The notes beneath the pieces were generated by a model. The model was not told where the DNA came from and did not search any database. It saw nothing but the letters and a program-made list of their open reading frames with translations. 64,000 bases of DNA, taken from Larix kaempferi (Eukaryota; Streptophyta; Pinopsida; Pinales; Pinaceae). Location: the NCBI GenBank assembly GCA_027924585.1, contig BSBM01000319.1, positions 7,221,001 to 7,285,000 on the forward strand, in the 5' to 3' direction. Made by a program: the position numbers and the translations under genes. Positions 1-10,719 of the stretch are shown one piece after another; the stretch's first letter is position 1, and every line of letters starts with the position of its first letter.

Positions 1-1418
1 CTGTCATGCACAGCTATTCGACCTGTATCCGAATTTGCTTATCAGAAGTTAGACGGTTAATAATTACAAGTCTTTGATTGGTACCCTTCCATCCTGGTCA
101 TCATCTTATGCATGTCCTATTTGTTTAATTGAGATCTGGGGTATAACTAAGTTTTCTTATCTCATGTTTCATGGTTAAAAACAACATATCATAATAGCCT
201 ATTCGACTTTATCTGCTCTAGATCCTTTTACAAATCACCTTGATAATAATATTTTTCCTAATCAATGTAAATTACAAGGTGGGGGGTCTTAGTTTAATCC
301 ATCCCATTAGGTTCATAGGTGCTTAGTGGAATGACATCTTCACATCAAGCCACCACACTTGGAAGATGACTCTCAGTTCTGCTAGGAGGTGGAAGATCCT
401 ATCATAGGTCGGTCCATTCATGATCTACAAAGCACTAGTGGGTAACACTACTAATATATGGTTACCAATCCATGGTAGTGCCTTGTAATTCACACTTCAA
501 TACAATCTTGTTTGTTTTGTAGGACATAGGTTGTATGTAGGGACAAGGGGGGTCTTATCACAAGCCATCCTTGCTATGATCATGGATCTGATTCTCGACT
601 GAAATTACCATTACATGGTTACCAAGCCATGGTAGTTGCTTTCAGTTTTGCAGCTGGAATACAAGGAGTCTCCTTACCAAGCTCGCTTGTTCAGTTTCCA
701 AATCAAGTTTTTGAATGGCACTGCTAACATCTGATCACCAAGTCAGGGTAGTGGTCCTATATCAACAAGGTCCAATGCGTTGTTTTATGTTTTTTTGATA
801 AAAAAAAAGAATGAGAAAAGATATGTTTATGGGAAAATGAAGCATTGTGAATAAATAAAATTTCAATAGATCAAGGTGATCTGTAATTAGGAAACCCATG
901 AGCAAATCTGAGTTTATCTCTAGGTTCAACACAAGCTGGTTTTACATGATTATGTGAAGGTAAAGAATCCCTATTGTTCTTTGAACCTCCTTATCAGATT
1001 GGAATTATCTTTAACATGATCATGTATGGGAGTGTACTGATTTTGTGATTCTTGTTTATTAAACTGTCTCTTTGTGAACATTTTCTAGAAGTTCAGGTTG
1101 AAAAGTTTTGTTGAATAACATGATTTCTTTAGTTGATTTATGTTGCAGAGATAACTGGTCCATCCCAACTAGTCGCCATTTGTTGTAGGCACAACATATT
1201 CCATGCTTTATCTAAAGCACAGGAGCCACAAATTTTTAATAAATAGAAAGGTATTTGGATAAGTATTTCTTTAAACACCAGATTCTTCAGTACTATCCCT
1301 ATCATCCTTTACCTTACCTTTGTTTGACTTGATTGCCACCGTTTTCTAATATATTTTCTAAGTGTTTTGGTATGGAGGAAGCCTTTAGTTTTGAGTATTT
1401 TGTCTTTTGTTTTCACCA
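1..1418. other. Region without a recognisable gene
   Basis: No supportable gene is seen. Three diverged copies of a short motif of the form GGTTACCAA-CCATGGTAGT lie near 457-483, 614-640 and 728-754, suggesting old local duplication. The rest is AT-rich anonymous DNA. Confidence 0.5.
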
Positions 1419-1779
1419 TCCCGAAACCCGACGGTTTGCACACCCGAAACCTGAAACTCGAAAGGTGTGGGTTGCAGGTTTTCCTTTCAATCATTTTGGG
1501 ATATGGTCTCCCAAAAAACCGAAACCCAAAACCCGCCATTGCGGCTTTCGGCTTTTGGGAATTCATTTTAAAGTTTTAGTCGTGTTGTTGTTCCCAAAAC
1601 CTGACTTTCGAGTTGCTCCTTTCGGAAACATACTTTTTGCATTTTCAGGGATTATCATCCCGAAACCCGAACCCAACATTTCGGGAATCATTATTTTCGT
1701 TGATTTTTGTGGTTTGCATTCCTGAAACCCAAACCCGGCATTTTGGGTTGCGGCTTTCGGGAACCCAAATAAACTTTGT
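1419..1779. repeat. Degenerate tandem repeat, about 60-80 bp unit, rich in CCCGAAACC / TTTCGGG
   Basis: Blocks beginning near 1440, 1510, 1591, 1658 and 1719 share a layout: a CCCGAAACCCGAACCC-like start, a GCATTTCGGG-like middle and a GGCTTTCGGGAA-like end. CCCGAAA and its complement TTTCGGG alternate inside each unit, so every unit can form a small hairpin. Short ORFs on both strands here are by-products of this composition and are not called as genes. The block ends about 330 bp upstream of the decayed ORF at 2108, so it could be part of that element's leader; no direct evidence links them. Confidence 0.6.
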
Positions 1780-2107
1780 AAATAAAACACCCATCGTCGG
1801 ATCCCGAATCTCGAATCGGGCAATCTGAGCCGTTCCTTCGTTCTAAATCGCATGGTCAGGATTTGATCTGGTGAATTCATTAAATAAGGGTTTTTCTATT
1901 TTTCTTTTATCATTTTTACTGCCGAAAATTACTATTATGCGCCTGGTTTACTGCGGATTTGTTGCTAACTACCGTTTTTACCAGCTTTTCAGTTATTTAA
2001 GGTAAGCCTACTGTCATCGCATTCATAATTAATTTTTCTTTGCTGCTTTTCGATTTTAGTTTGATTTCTATTTCTTTTATTTACCAGAAATTGTGAATTC
2101 CGTTGCC

Positions 2108-5100
2108 ATGTCGAAAAACACCCGGTCTAAGATAGCACAAAGGGATTCTCTTACAAAAGACCCCAATTTCGGTATCCTCTCGGATACCAGTGAAAGGGTC
2201 ACTGAAACCTACTAGATGGATTGGTTGAAAATCTACGCCATTTTTGACAACGATGACCTGTCCCACATTGAAACACACAGACCCGCATATGAGAAGATCA
2301 GGTCTTCTCAAATTCACTCCATTGCTACACGCCCATCCATTCTACCTCACACTGATGCAGTAAAATGGATAGTTGAGAATGCCAATGTTAAAGACCGGTC
2401 TTTTAACGATATCGCAGGAGCTCAGCTGACTCATTTTCGCTCAAATATTTTTATCCCAACTTTTTCCCTCAGACCGCATGAGCAAACCCTCACACCCGAG
2501 TTTTTACAGTCCTCGAAAACACATTATAATTTTGATGAGATGTTAAAATCATGGATGTACAAGCCTAATAGCTTCATCCCTAAGGCCGACCACCTCTATC
2601 CTATTATTTGGTTTAAGGAACCCTACTCTTTGCTAGCAACTATGTTGTGCCAGCTGTTTGGTCTGCCTAAATATTCTCTGTTCAAGGCTAAGTGGGCCCC
2701 TATAGCACATCATGTGTTAACCACTGGTGAGTCTTTTCCATGGGACTCCATCCTATCTTCGGAAATGAAGAACGCCATCCATTCTTACCAGAAAGCGCCT
2801 GTACATAAAAAGCCCCATTTCTACTTATCTGCATATGTAATCGATGTTTTCTGCGCGGATTTCCAGTACCCTAACTTGGGTTGGAACTAGTCTCCTTCAA
2901 ACCCACCTATTCACATTTATCGTTCCACATTGTGGGAAGGAAATTATGTCCCTTCACTCTATGACATCTGTGACCATTTTATGGGTACAACTTATTTTAA
3001 GATCTTCAGGAAGGAAGCACCTGCATTCTCAGAAGATGCCAAAGCATTCATCAATACCATTGGAGATTGGTATGTGGGCGAATATTTCTCATACATTAGG
3101 ATCTGGGGAAGTGATACAGTTCACCTTTTGCCCAGAATTGTTCTTGATAAATTGGTCATATAGGAAGTATCATTTCAAACTGTCACTGATGGCATGTACA
3201 AGAAACTTACAGGTCCCAGAAAAAAGGGCTGGACTAAGTTTGCTTTAAATCTTGGATAGTTAGTCATTCCAACTTCCAATTGGGCTACACTCCTTGGTGA
3301 ACAGATAATGGGTTTGAAACTAGGGTTGGCTCCCAAGAGGAAGCATGATCCTAAGAAGTTCCTAGATGCACACTTCAAGCAAACACATGTCAAGATAGAC
3401 TATGTGCATGAGTTGATTCCTGATGATTTTATATATCAAGGGGTGGACACATTTCCCAAGTCCTTTCCAGAGCAAAGAGCCCAGAAGATCAACATAACAT
3501 TTTACAATATCAAAGGGAAGTCAAAACTAGAGTTTTGAGCTATTGGGCTTTGCAGTTAAATCTGATTGAGCAAGTAAGAAGGGATAGAGAAGAGAAGGAA
3601 GTTCAAGGATCCAAATCTCCTCTAGATTTAACCATTTATGATGGGGACAAAGGCAAAGCTCCTCTAGAGGATCTTCCTCGAGAGAAGATAATTGAAAAAG
3701 TCAAAACCTTGTTGCAGATCTCACACCAATCTTAGTAGAAGCTGGCCCAGCTCACTTCAATAATGAACACCCAGATGATTACACCCCCTAAGCTTATGGT
3801 GGAGATTCAGTTATCTACTGCAAAGGATCACGAAAATGATGATCTGGTGTCGGTCCAACCAAGCCCAGCAAAGAGGCAAAAGGTTTTGGCTTCTATCTCA
3901 CGAGTTCCAATAGTTGATATAATTGACTGTGATGAGGAAGTGGTTCCACATCCTCTAGTATCGGTGATAGAAGAACCCATTGAAGACTCACAAACTATCA
4001 CTGACTTGATGAACAACATCGACATGGACCAGTCATTCCCTGAGCAACCAATGTTGGAATTCAATGCTGCCCCTGGTGTGTCATCCTCAGCACTTGTGTT
4101 GCCATCCATTAAACAACTTTCTGTCACATCTCCAGGAGTGACAATTCCTTTCTCCTTGCAACAATTATATGATGCCCTCATTCCTACCACTATTCCATCA
4201 CAACATCATTTGGTTCCCTTTTCCAGTCCATCGCCCATTGATATAGTTGTCCAATCTCCCATTGATCCTTTACAATCACCTGTATCCAATCTTTTATCCT
4301 TTGCTACTAGTGAATTATCCTCACTCTCGTCTTCATCACTGCCCAAAAATGTTGATAGTCAACTTCAATTGTCTGAGATCAATGTTGACAGCTAAGTTCT
4401 AGTTTCTGAAGCTTTTGTCTCGGATCCTTCTCCAACCAAAGCCTCATCAGTTTTCCAAACCATCTCACTGCCCTTGATCACCCCGCAAGTCACCCTGCCC
4501 ATGCCTAGTCCAGTTGTCACTCAGACACCCCCTTTGGTTTCAACGGTAAGTACTACTTCTTCTTTTATAGAGTTAGTGGATGAGTATATAGATGATGACA
4601 TTGCCCCTCTCGGGAACTACTTCTACAACAAGGATGACAAGGCAGTGGTGAGGAGAACTAGAAAGCAAGGAAAAGGTCAGGATGGGTTAGAAGAACCTGT
4701 CCCAGATCAGGTGATATGGGATCCTAGGACAAATGAGCCTCAGATTGAGGCAATAGAGACAGATGCATCCCTAGGGGATTTTAGGAAGGCAAATTGAGAT
4801 TCAGTACAGGTGTTGAGAAGGGAACTTGATTTGAAAAAAGAAGAAATCAAGAAGCTAGAGTAGGAACTGGCTAAGACCAAAGAACAACATGGATTTGATG
4901 TAGCTGACCTGGAGAAAAATTGGACAGATAAAGTGCAAGATATTGAGCAAAAGAATGCTACCCTCCATACTGAATTTCGTCTTGCTCAGGCTCAAGGTTC
5001 CACATATGCAGAGAGGATTATTGCTTTGGAAAAGCAAATTGAGGATGCAACTATAAGTGCAACCTCAACAAGTTTCTTTAAAATGTCATCGGAGGAGTTC

Positions 5101-5790
5101 AAGAACCTGGCTCTTAAGGTAAATCAGGACCACTTTAAGTTGCTTGAGAAACTCTACCTTCCCTTAGATGAGATTAAGGAAAATTTTATTTCTTTTTCTA
5201 AGATGTCTTCTACTTTAGAAGAGCAGAAAGGGAAAAGACTCATAGCTACTGAGGCAGAGGAGAAAATTAGTGAATGGCAGGGATACATTAAAAATGTTCC
5301 AAAAGATTTCCTGATTTTGAACACCTTCCAACTTAAGAAGGTTAAAGCCTCTTTAAACACTTGGCTTGATTTAAATGAAACTGCTCATGATATCATCAAG
5401 AAGTCTAAAGGTATCTGCAAACTATGCTAGTACGTTGTTGATAATATCATGGATGCCTTATAGCTCTAGCTTAGGGACCCGATTTTAGAGGATCTGCCGC
5501 CAAAATGCAAGCTTGAAGAGATGGAGCGCAAGTGTGAGGAAGCCGCGTAGAAGATCCAGACCCTTCATGAAGTCAGCATCGATGGCGTGGATAGGTTAAT
5601 CAGAAAGCCACTCGCCATGGAAGGAAACATTCACATCTACCTTTGCACTTGGCATAAGCTGTCTAAACATGACATGGAGAATAATCCCTGCAATGCTCAG
5701 ATAGCTCTAGAATCTATTAATTTTCCAAATATAGACGAGTTTTTAGAGATCTATGAAGAGTGGCATGATTTTTTTGGATTCATAGTCTAA
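2108..5790 (+). pseudogene. Decayed long ORF (about 1,200 codons), unidentified, coiled-coil C-terminal part
   Basis: I do not recognise the family. The reading opens at an ATG at 2108 (MSKNTRSKIAQRDS...), runs in one frame to about 3535, slips by one base, and continues in a second frame to the stop at 5788-5790. In-frame stops interrupt it at 2213, 2888, 3161, 3257, 3536, 3733, 4393, 4795, 4861, 5428, 5461, 5467 and 5548; ten of the thirteen are TAG. Around 3714-3786 the third frame also reads sensibly, so a local double frameshift may explain the 3733 stop. The N-terminal third (to about 3540) is globular and aromatic-rich. The middle (3763-4790) is Ser/Pro/Val-rich and acidic, like a disordered linker. 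The end (4800-5790) is Lys/Glu/Gln-rich with heptad-like spacing, a probable coiled coil. A gag-like or plant-mobile-domain-like ORF of a non-autonomous element is possible but unproven. I found no LTRs around it. Confidence 0.55.
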
Positions 5791-8700
5791 TCCAAATTTT
5801 TGTAATCCCTACCTATCCAAATTTCCACATGTACTTTTGTAACTTTATTATTTAAGGAGCGGGGCTTCTCTTAGTGAGGGGTTGGTAATTTTGGAGTTAC
5901 ACACCAGCAGGAGAAAGGATTGGGATACTATGTTCATCAGAGCTTTTGTAATTTTTGTACAAGACTCTTTTAATATAGTCAAGTCATCTTTTGATCTATC
6001 TCTTGTTATTCTTCAAGTTTATTTGAGAATTACTAGTTGTATAATTTCAGATTGTCATCTACAGTGAATGATTTCATTTTGCATATGTATGTAATGTATG
6101 GATCTATTACGTTGGTTTCCCTGTATGACTTATTGATGCTGAGAGGTATTTCATTGAGCTTATTCAATATTAATACTTTCTTTATCGATTTCTGCAAATG
6201 AATCGTTGCACATAATAATCATGGTTAATTTTTCAATTGACAGAATGATTACAAATTGATTCTTGAACAGGATTAAGTACTTGAATTCTTGTATTTTAAT
6301 TTTCATTAATGGATTGTGGTTTAAGTTAATAAGTAACTCATCAAAGAAATTTCTGTTGAAGGTGGTAACTTACTTGTTCATCATACCTCAAGGTTGATCT
6401 GCACAATATCAAGCTTTCTTTTTAGAATAGGACTAACTCAAATTAGTTTTCCTTTTCTGAAATAGGTTAGCTTAGCTTAGCTTTACCATTTTCACACGCT
6501 TGTTTTCCTTGATTGGAAAACTGACCTAATTGGTTGAATCACCAATTCTCAGTGTGCCAACGGAGGTTGAATATCCGTGGGGGATCACCATACCAAACAG
6601 GATGGGGGTAAAACTTCCCTTGCGCAGGGTCTTTCGAAGACTTTCAGCTTGGGAGGCTGGGGGTAGAACTTCCCTTGCGCAAGGTCTTTTGAAGCCTTTC
6701 AGCTTGGGTTTTCTTCCTCTGTTAGGAGCCTTGGAAACATTCCATCACCTTTTGCATCTAACCTGCACAACCGAGGCATCAACACTCAGCTAAAATAAAA
6801 TCACGGGTATCCAACGTGATTAATTTAGGAAGGTCCAATACCTTGAAGGATTTTATATCTTGATAGAAGAAATGACAGAGCATAGTCGGAGATTAAATTC
6901 CCATGAAACTTTGTTAGCTGTAGTAGCCATGGGTTCAAGGACAATGAATGATATTCCACAAAGGGACAATGCAAAAGAGGCGGCCACGTTCTCTTGAAAT
7001 CATCCTTTGAGATGGGGTATGTGTGTAGTAGCTCAATGCATATATTTATGACAATTTGGGGCAGCAAAACAATCATAATGTGGATAAAATTTGAAGGAGA
7101 TCTTCTAGTCACCTATACATAGTTTTCCACCAATTATCAAGATACTCGATTGGAATGTGTTTGGGCATATGATAGGAGGTCGATTTGAAGTATCATGTAG
7201 CACAATAGCATAAATTGGAGGATTGAAATATATTTAAATATCTTTTTCAAATCAGAACAGTGGTATTTAGTGTTTGATAGTATGAAGGTATGCCTAGATT
7301 TAAGACTACCAATTCAATCTAAGAATATGCCTTCAGAGGATGGTGTTTTGCTAGAGACCAATTCCAATTATACAATCCACTGTTTCAAGTTATATTAGTC
7401 CACTTGTAATAGAGGTGAATTGGGTCCTCCTTCGTTGAGAGACTAGATTTACTTTTGAAATCATAAGCCGGGTTCGATTGAGAAAAAAGGGAATATTCGA
7501 GTTCACAAGGAAGTTAATTTGTTGGTTCCAGTCATGTCATCCAAGAATTTGTTTTTTGGTGTGTATGGTTTTCATATATATTGCATTCTGAGTTTGGAGT
7601 ATTTTTGTATTGGTGACCTACAGAGAAGATCCCTCAACCTCGAAGTCCCTGAAAACTACTTTTGGTACTTGTGGAGAGATTCCACTAGTTAGTCGCTGCT
7701 ACAACCTACAACAGAAACGATGCAAAAAGTTCTTTATTGGATACTAGATACAAAGAGACTGTGCTCAGTTGTGGTCAAGTATAGGTGATAGTGCTAGCAC
7801 GGGTCCGAAGTGGACATGATAAATTGAGTAGGTAGTCACGAGTCATAGAATATTAACCATTGGGTGAAGGCTGACTCATTGTGGATTCATGATTCCATGC
7901 ATAAGGGCTCGTCTAGCTCATTTGGAGCATGATATGACAATGGAACAGGTCATGTTGAACTTAATTGAATATCCCTAAGCTAGGAGTTGGCATATGACAT
8001 GACATGTGCTTTCATGCTTGATATTGTTTGGGTTCAATGGCTTTGGTCAAATATTTTTTTTGGATGAGAACCAATAGCATGAATTGGTTAGAAGTTACTT
8101 TATGTCAAAGGAGAACACCAAGAAGAGTGTGTGATATCATCAATCGGAGGACTGCACAAGGTATTAAATTAGTCATTCTTAATAAATTTGATGATGTGTT
8201 GAACAGGGGATTCAAAGACCATATTTATGATTGATACCTTCCACCAGAGCTTCAAGACACCAACAACAAAGATAAGTATTTAATTCTTTGAGTAATAAGT
8301 TTTTTTTGTCACGCCTATTATATGTTGAAGTATGTTATATACATTATTTTTATATGCATTTGTATATGACTAAGATTGATGAGTAGTAGGCTCATGTAGT
8401 GCATGTTATGTGTATGTTGAGTAAGTAGACTATAGTGCTGCATAGAAATACACGAGCCCCTCGATGGAGCTAGTCTAGGATGAAACCTCTTTGTTAACAT
8501 GCTAAGAGTAGTGCACACTCTTTATAGTATGTTCTTGTGGAGATGGAAGGAATCCATATAGTTACCGAGTGTGTTTGGGATATGGATGGGTGTTGTAGCA
8601 TTGGCTACAATGTTAAACCTTCATGAGTGGTTACATGACTATGTTCACTATGTCTTATGTATAAAATATTGATATTGCATTGAAATGCCAATATGATTTG

Positions 8701-9378
8701 ATTGAATTTCATGATTATGTAATGTTGGCAACTAATGGAATGAATTTTACTTATAGGAAATACCATGTTCTATGACATATAAGAGAAGGATCATGAGACT
8801 TGTTCAGAAGGACAAGTGATGGATAAGAATTCAGACAGATTACAGATCCCGTTGATATTCAGTGTTCAAGATGGAAAAAATCTCATAATCTTGTGATAAA
8901 TGGGAAGGTATCCCATGTTTATAGATCATGTACATTCTGCAGGATTGATGATTGTCAGAGGAAGGATTTTGTGACAAAGAGGGAAGCTACATTGGATGAG
9001 ATTGTCATGTCCCCAAATTTTGCATTGGATCAAAATGGCCTAAGCCACTTGGCCATGTTCATGATAGTTTGTCAAATTGGTGCTAAGGATCAAACAATTG
9101 CCAAGCATAATTTCCAATATAGTAATAAATTAAAATTAGAGCCAAATGGAAAAGGTCGGTCACATGAAGAGAAAATTCCCAATTAAAAGTTTGTAATGTC
9201 CCCATCAAAATAAACTATCACGGAGGAAAAATTCCACTAATTTACTAGTTCCCTAGGTTGGGGGTGGAAGCATCAAATTTTGGAATAAGGGAGATACAAG
9301 AACCAACATGACCTTAGACTTACAAATTGACATTAATTAGGTCAAATAACTAATAATAAAAGAAAATTAAGGTCTCAT
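5791..9378. other. Region without a recognisable gene
   Basis: Just after the decayed ORF, 5791-6010 is a T-rich tract resembling a transcript 3' end. No conserved protein is recognised in the rest. An open frame at 8893-9186 (97 codons, + strand) has no recognisable motif and is left uncalled. Confidence 0.5.
6606..6708 (+). repeat. Two-copy tandem duplication, 55-bp period
   Basis: Copies at 6606-6653 and 6661-6708 share GGGTA(A/G)AACTTCCCTTGCG and a common ending CTTTCAGCTTGGG, with about five differences. No function is apparent. Confidence 0.8.
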
Positions 9379-9557
9379 TTGGTCATGAGGGCATGTAAGA
9401 GGGTGTGGGGCCCACATGTGGCAAGAGGATTGTACCAAAATGTCATCATAGAGCTGTGGGGAAAGATGGTTATGATCAATATCAAAGTCATCAACGCTGA
9501 AATTGACGACAAAATTCTCTTGGGACATAGTTATGTGTATTCCATGAAGGTGGTCGC
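9379..9557 (+). pseudogene. Ty3/gypsy protease-region ORF fragment, left part (split by copia insertion)
   Basis: The frame reads ...LYQNVIIELWGKMVMINIK, then a DDKILLGHSYVYSMKVVA end. This matches the plant Ty3/gypsy region after the aspartic protease, where the usual form is ILLGR-W/Y-x-MK-V-AS. The upstream limit is uncertain because similarity fades before about 9420. The copia element at 9558 interrupts the frame inside the MKVVAS stretch, and the continuation is at 15724. The GR of the usual LLGR motif is GH here. This is an old remnant that was already degenerate when split, or decayed afterwards. Confidence 0.7.
9553..9557 (+). repeat. Target-site duplication of copia element, left copy (GTCGC)
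   Basis: GTCGC lies directly before the TGTTCGG start of the 5' LTR and is repeated exactly at 15719-15723 after the 3' LTR. A 5-bp duplication is standard for copia integrases. Confidence 0.95.
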
Positions 9558-10303
9558 TGTTCGGATATCCACATCATCTTTTTCAGGATCTTGCATGCAA
9601 ATAGGGTTTGCATGCAAAATCTAGGGTTTGCATGCACCTGCATGCACTTGCATGCATCCCAGTCACCAGTTTGATGCCTCCAGCACCTTATCCACCTTAT
9701 TCTAGCACCTGAGAGCCACTTACTACAGAGTTTTATCCCTCCTAGGCTGAAAGGCACCCACTTCTCACCTACTACCAGAGAAGGGCGCACTTGTTCACCT
9801 ACCACCGCAGTTCCACTTCAGTTACATTCAGTTAGCTTCGATTCTCCCTGATTTGAGGCTAGTTTCACTCCCGACTGACTGTTTCACTTCCGTTGGACCT
9901 CCAGTTTGACTAAATGACTTGTTCTGACTTCAGTTAGTCTCCCATGCGCCCCCCACTGAGCCTCCTTCCCTTAATCAGTGCTACACACTTCAGTTACACA
10001 TGACACACTCAGTTAGACTCAAATTGACACCTGGATGACTGGTTCTTGTGCATTGATGACCACCACCGATTGATGATGAGGACTCCTAGTTGGAGTCAAG
10101 CTACTCCATTCAGTGATTCGAATGGCCTACTTAGTCAATTCGAATTGCTCATTGACAGGAATTGTATTCTATTGTAATTCATTCACCCTTATTGGGATAT
10201 TGAGCACTGCTACATGTTTTGCACAGTTTTGCACCATATTTTCTATGTTCATCTGTTGTGATTGATTTACTTGTTCATTAGATATGCTGTGACTAATTTT
10301 ACA
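9558..10303 (+). repeat. Copia 5' LTR (746 bp)
   Basis: The LTR starts TGTTCGGATATCC and ends CTAATTTTACA. It is the same length as the 3' LTR at 14973-15718, with about 20 substitutions and no indels. The first 100 bp hold a cluster of TGCATGCA palindromes, annotated separately. Confidence 0.96.
9592..9656 (+). promoter_or_regulatory. Cluster of five TGCATGCA (RY-type) palindromes in the LTR
   Basis: TGCATGCA occurs at 9592, 9609, 9629, 9639 and 9649. The 3' LTR keeps four of the five (from 15007; the fourth is TACATGCA). Three more GCATGCA sites lie in the leader between 10426 and 10690. CATGCA is the known RY element bound by plant B3-domain factors of the ABI3/FUS3/LEC2 type. That it acts as an embryo- or seed-phase enhancer here is inference. 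Confidence 0.5.
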
Positions 10304-10316
10304 TGGTATCAGAGCC
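10304..10316 (+). other. Copia primer-binding site (initiator-Met tRNA)
   Basis: TGGTATCAGAGCC follows the 5' LTR end with no gap. This is the standard plant copia primer site, complementary to the 3' end of the initiator methionine tRNA. Confidence 0.95.
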
Positions 10317-10719
10317 ATTACAGGGACAAGATCTCTTTTCTACAGGTGTTTGTACAAGAAGATTTGACTAAATTGCTCAAAAACTGCAAAAGTTTTGGCA
10401 TGAGATATCTCAAGGGCATTCGCTCCTGTGCATGCAAAGCTTGAAAATTATTCCAATACCACTCCAGAAGCTTGAGTTTCCACATAATTCCTGGATCTGA
10501 TACATTGGACCCATTCAACATTGTTTGATCTCCAATCCCAGGTGTGATGCAACTCTAAAAGGGTGGATTGTTCGACCTTATGGTTCTTGGTTTGATTGTG
10601 ATTTGCAGGTTATCAAGCTCCTCCTTTGCATTCGCTACACTGTGCATGCAAACTCCTCTTTTGCATTCACTACTCTCTGCATGCAAGCTCATCTACATCA
10701 GTTTGACTCGCTCCTAGCA

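Noticed and set aside
1309-1880. Overlapping ORFs on both strands over the CCCGAAACCC repeat
   Set aside because: The repeat lacks stops in several frames; the translations mirror repeat units and resemble no protein.
8893-9186. 97-codon open frame with two CxxC-like cysteines
   Set aside because: No recognisable family, no start context and no conserved neighbours; length is within chance expectation.
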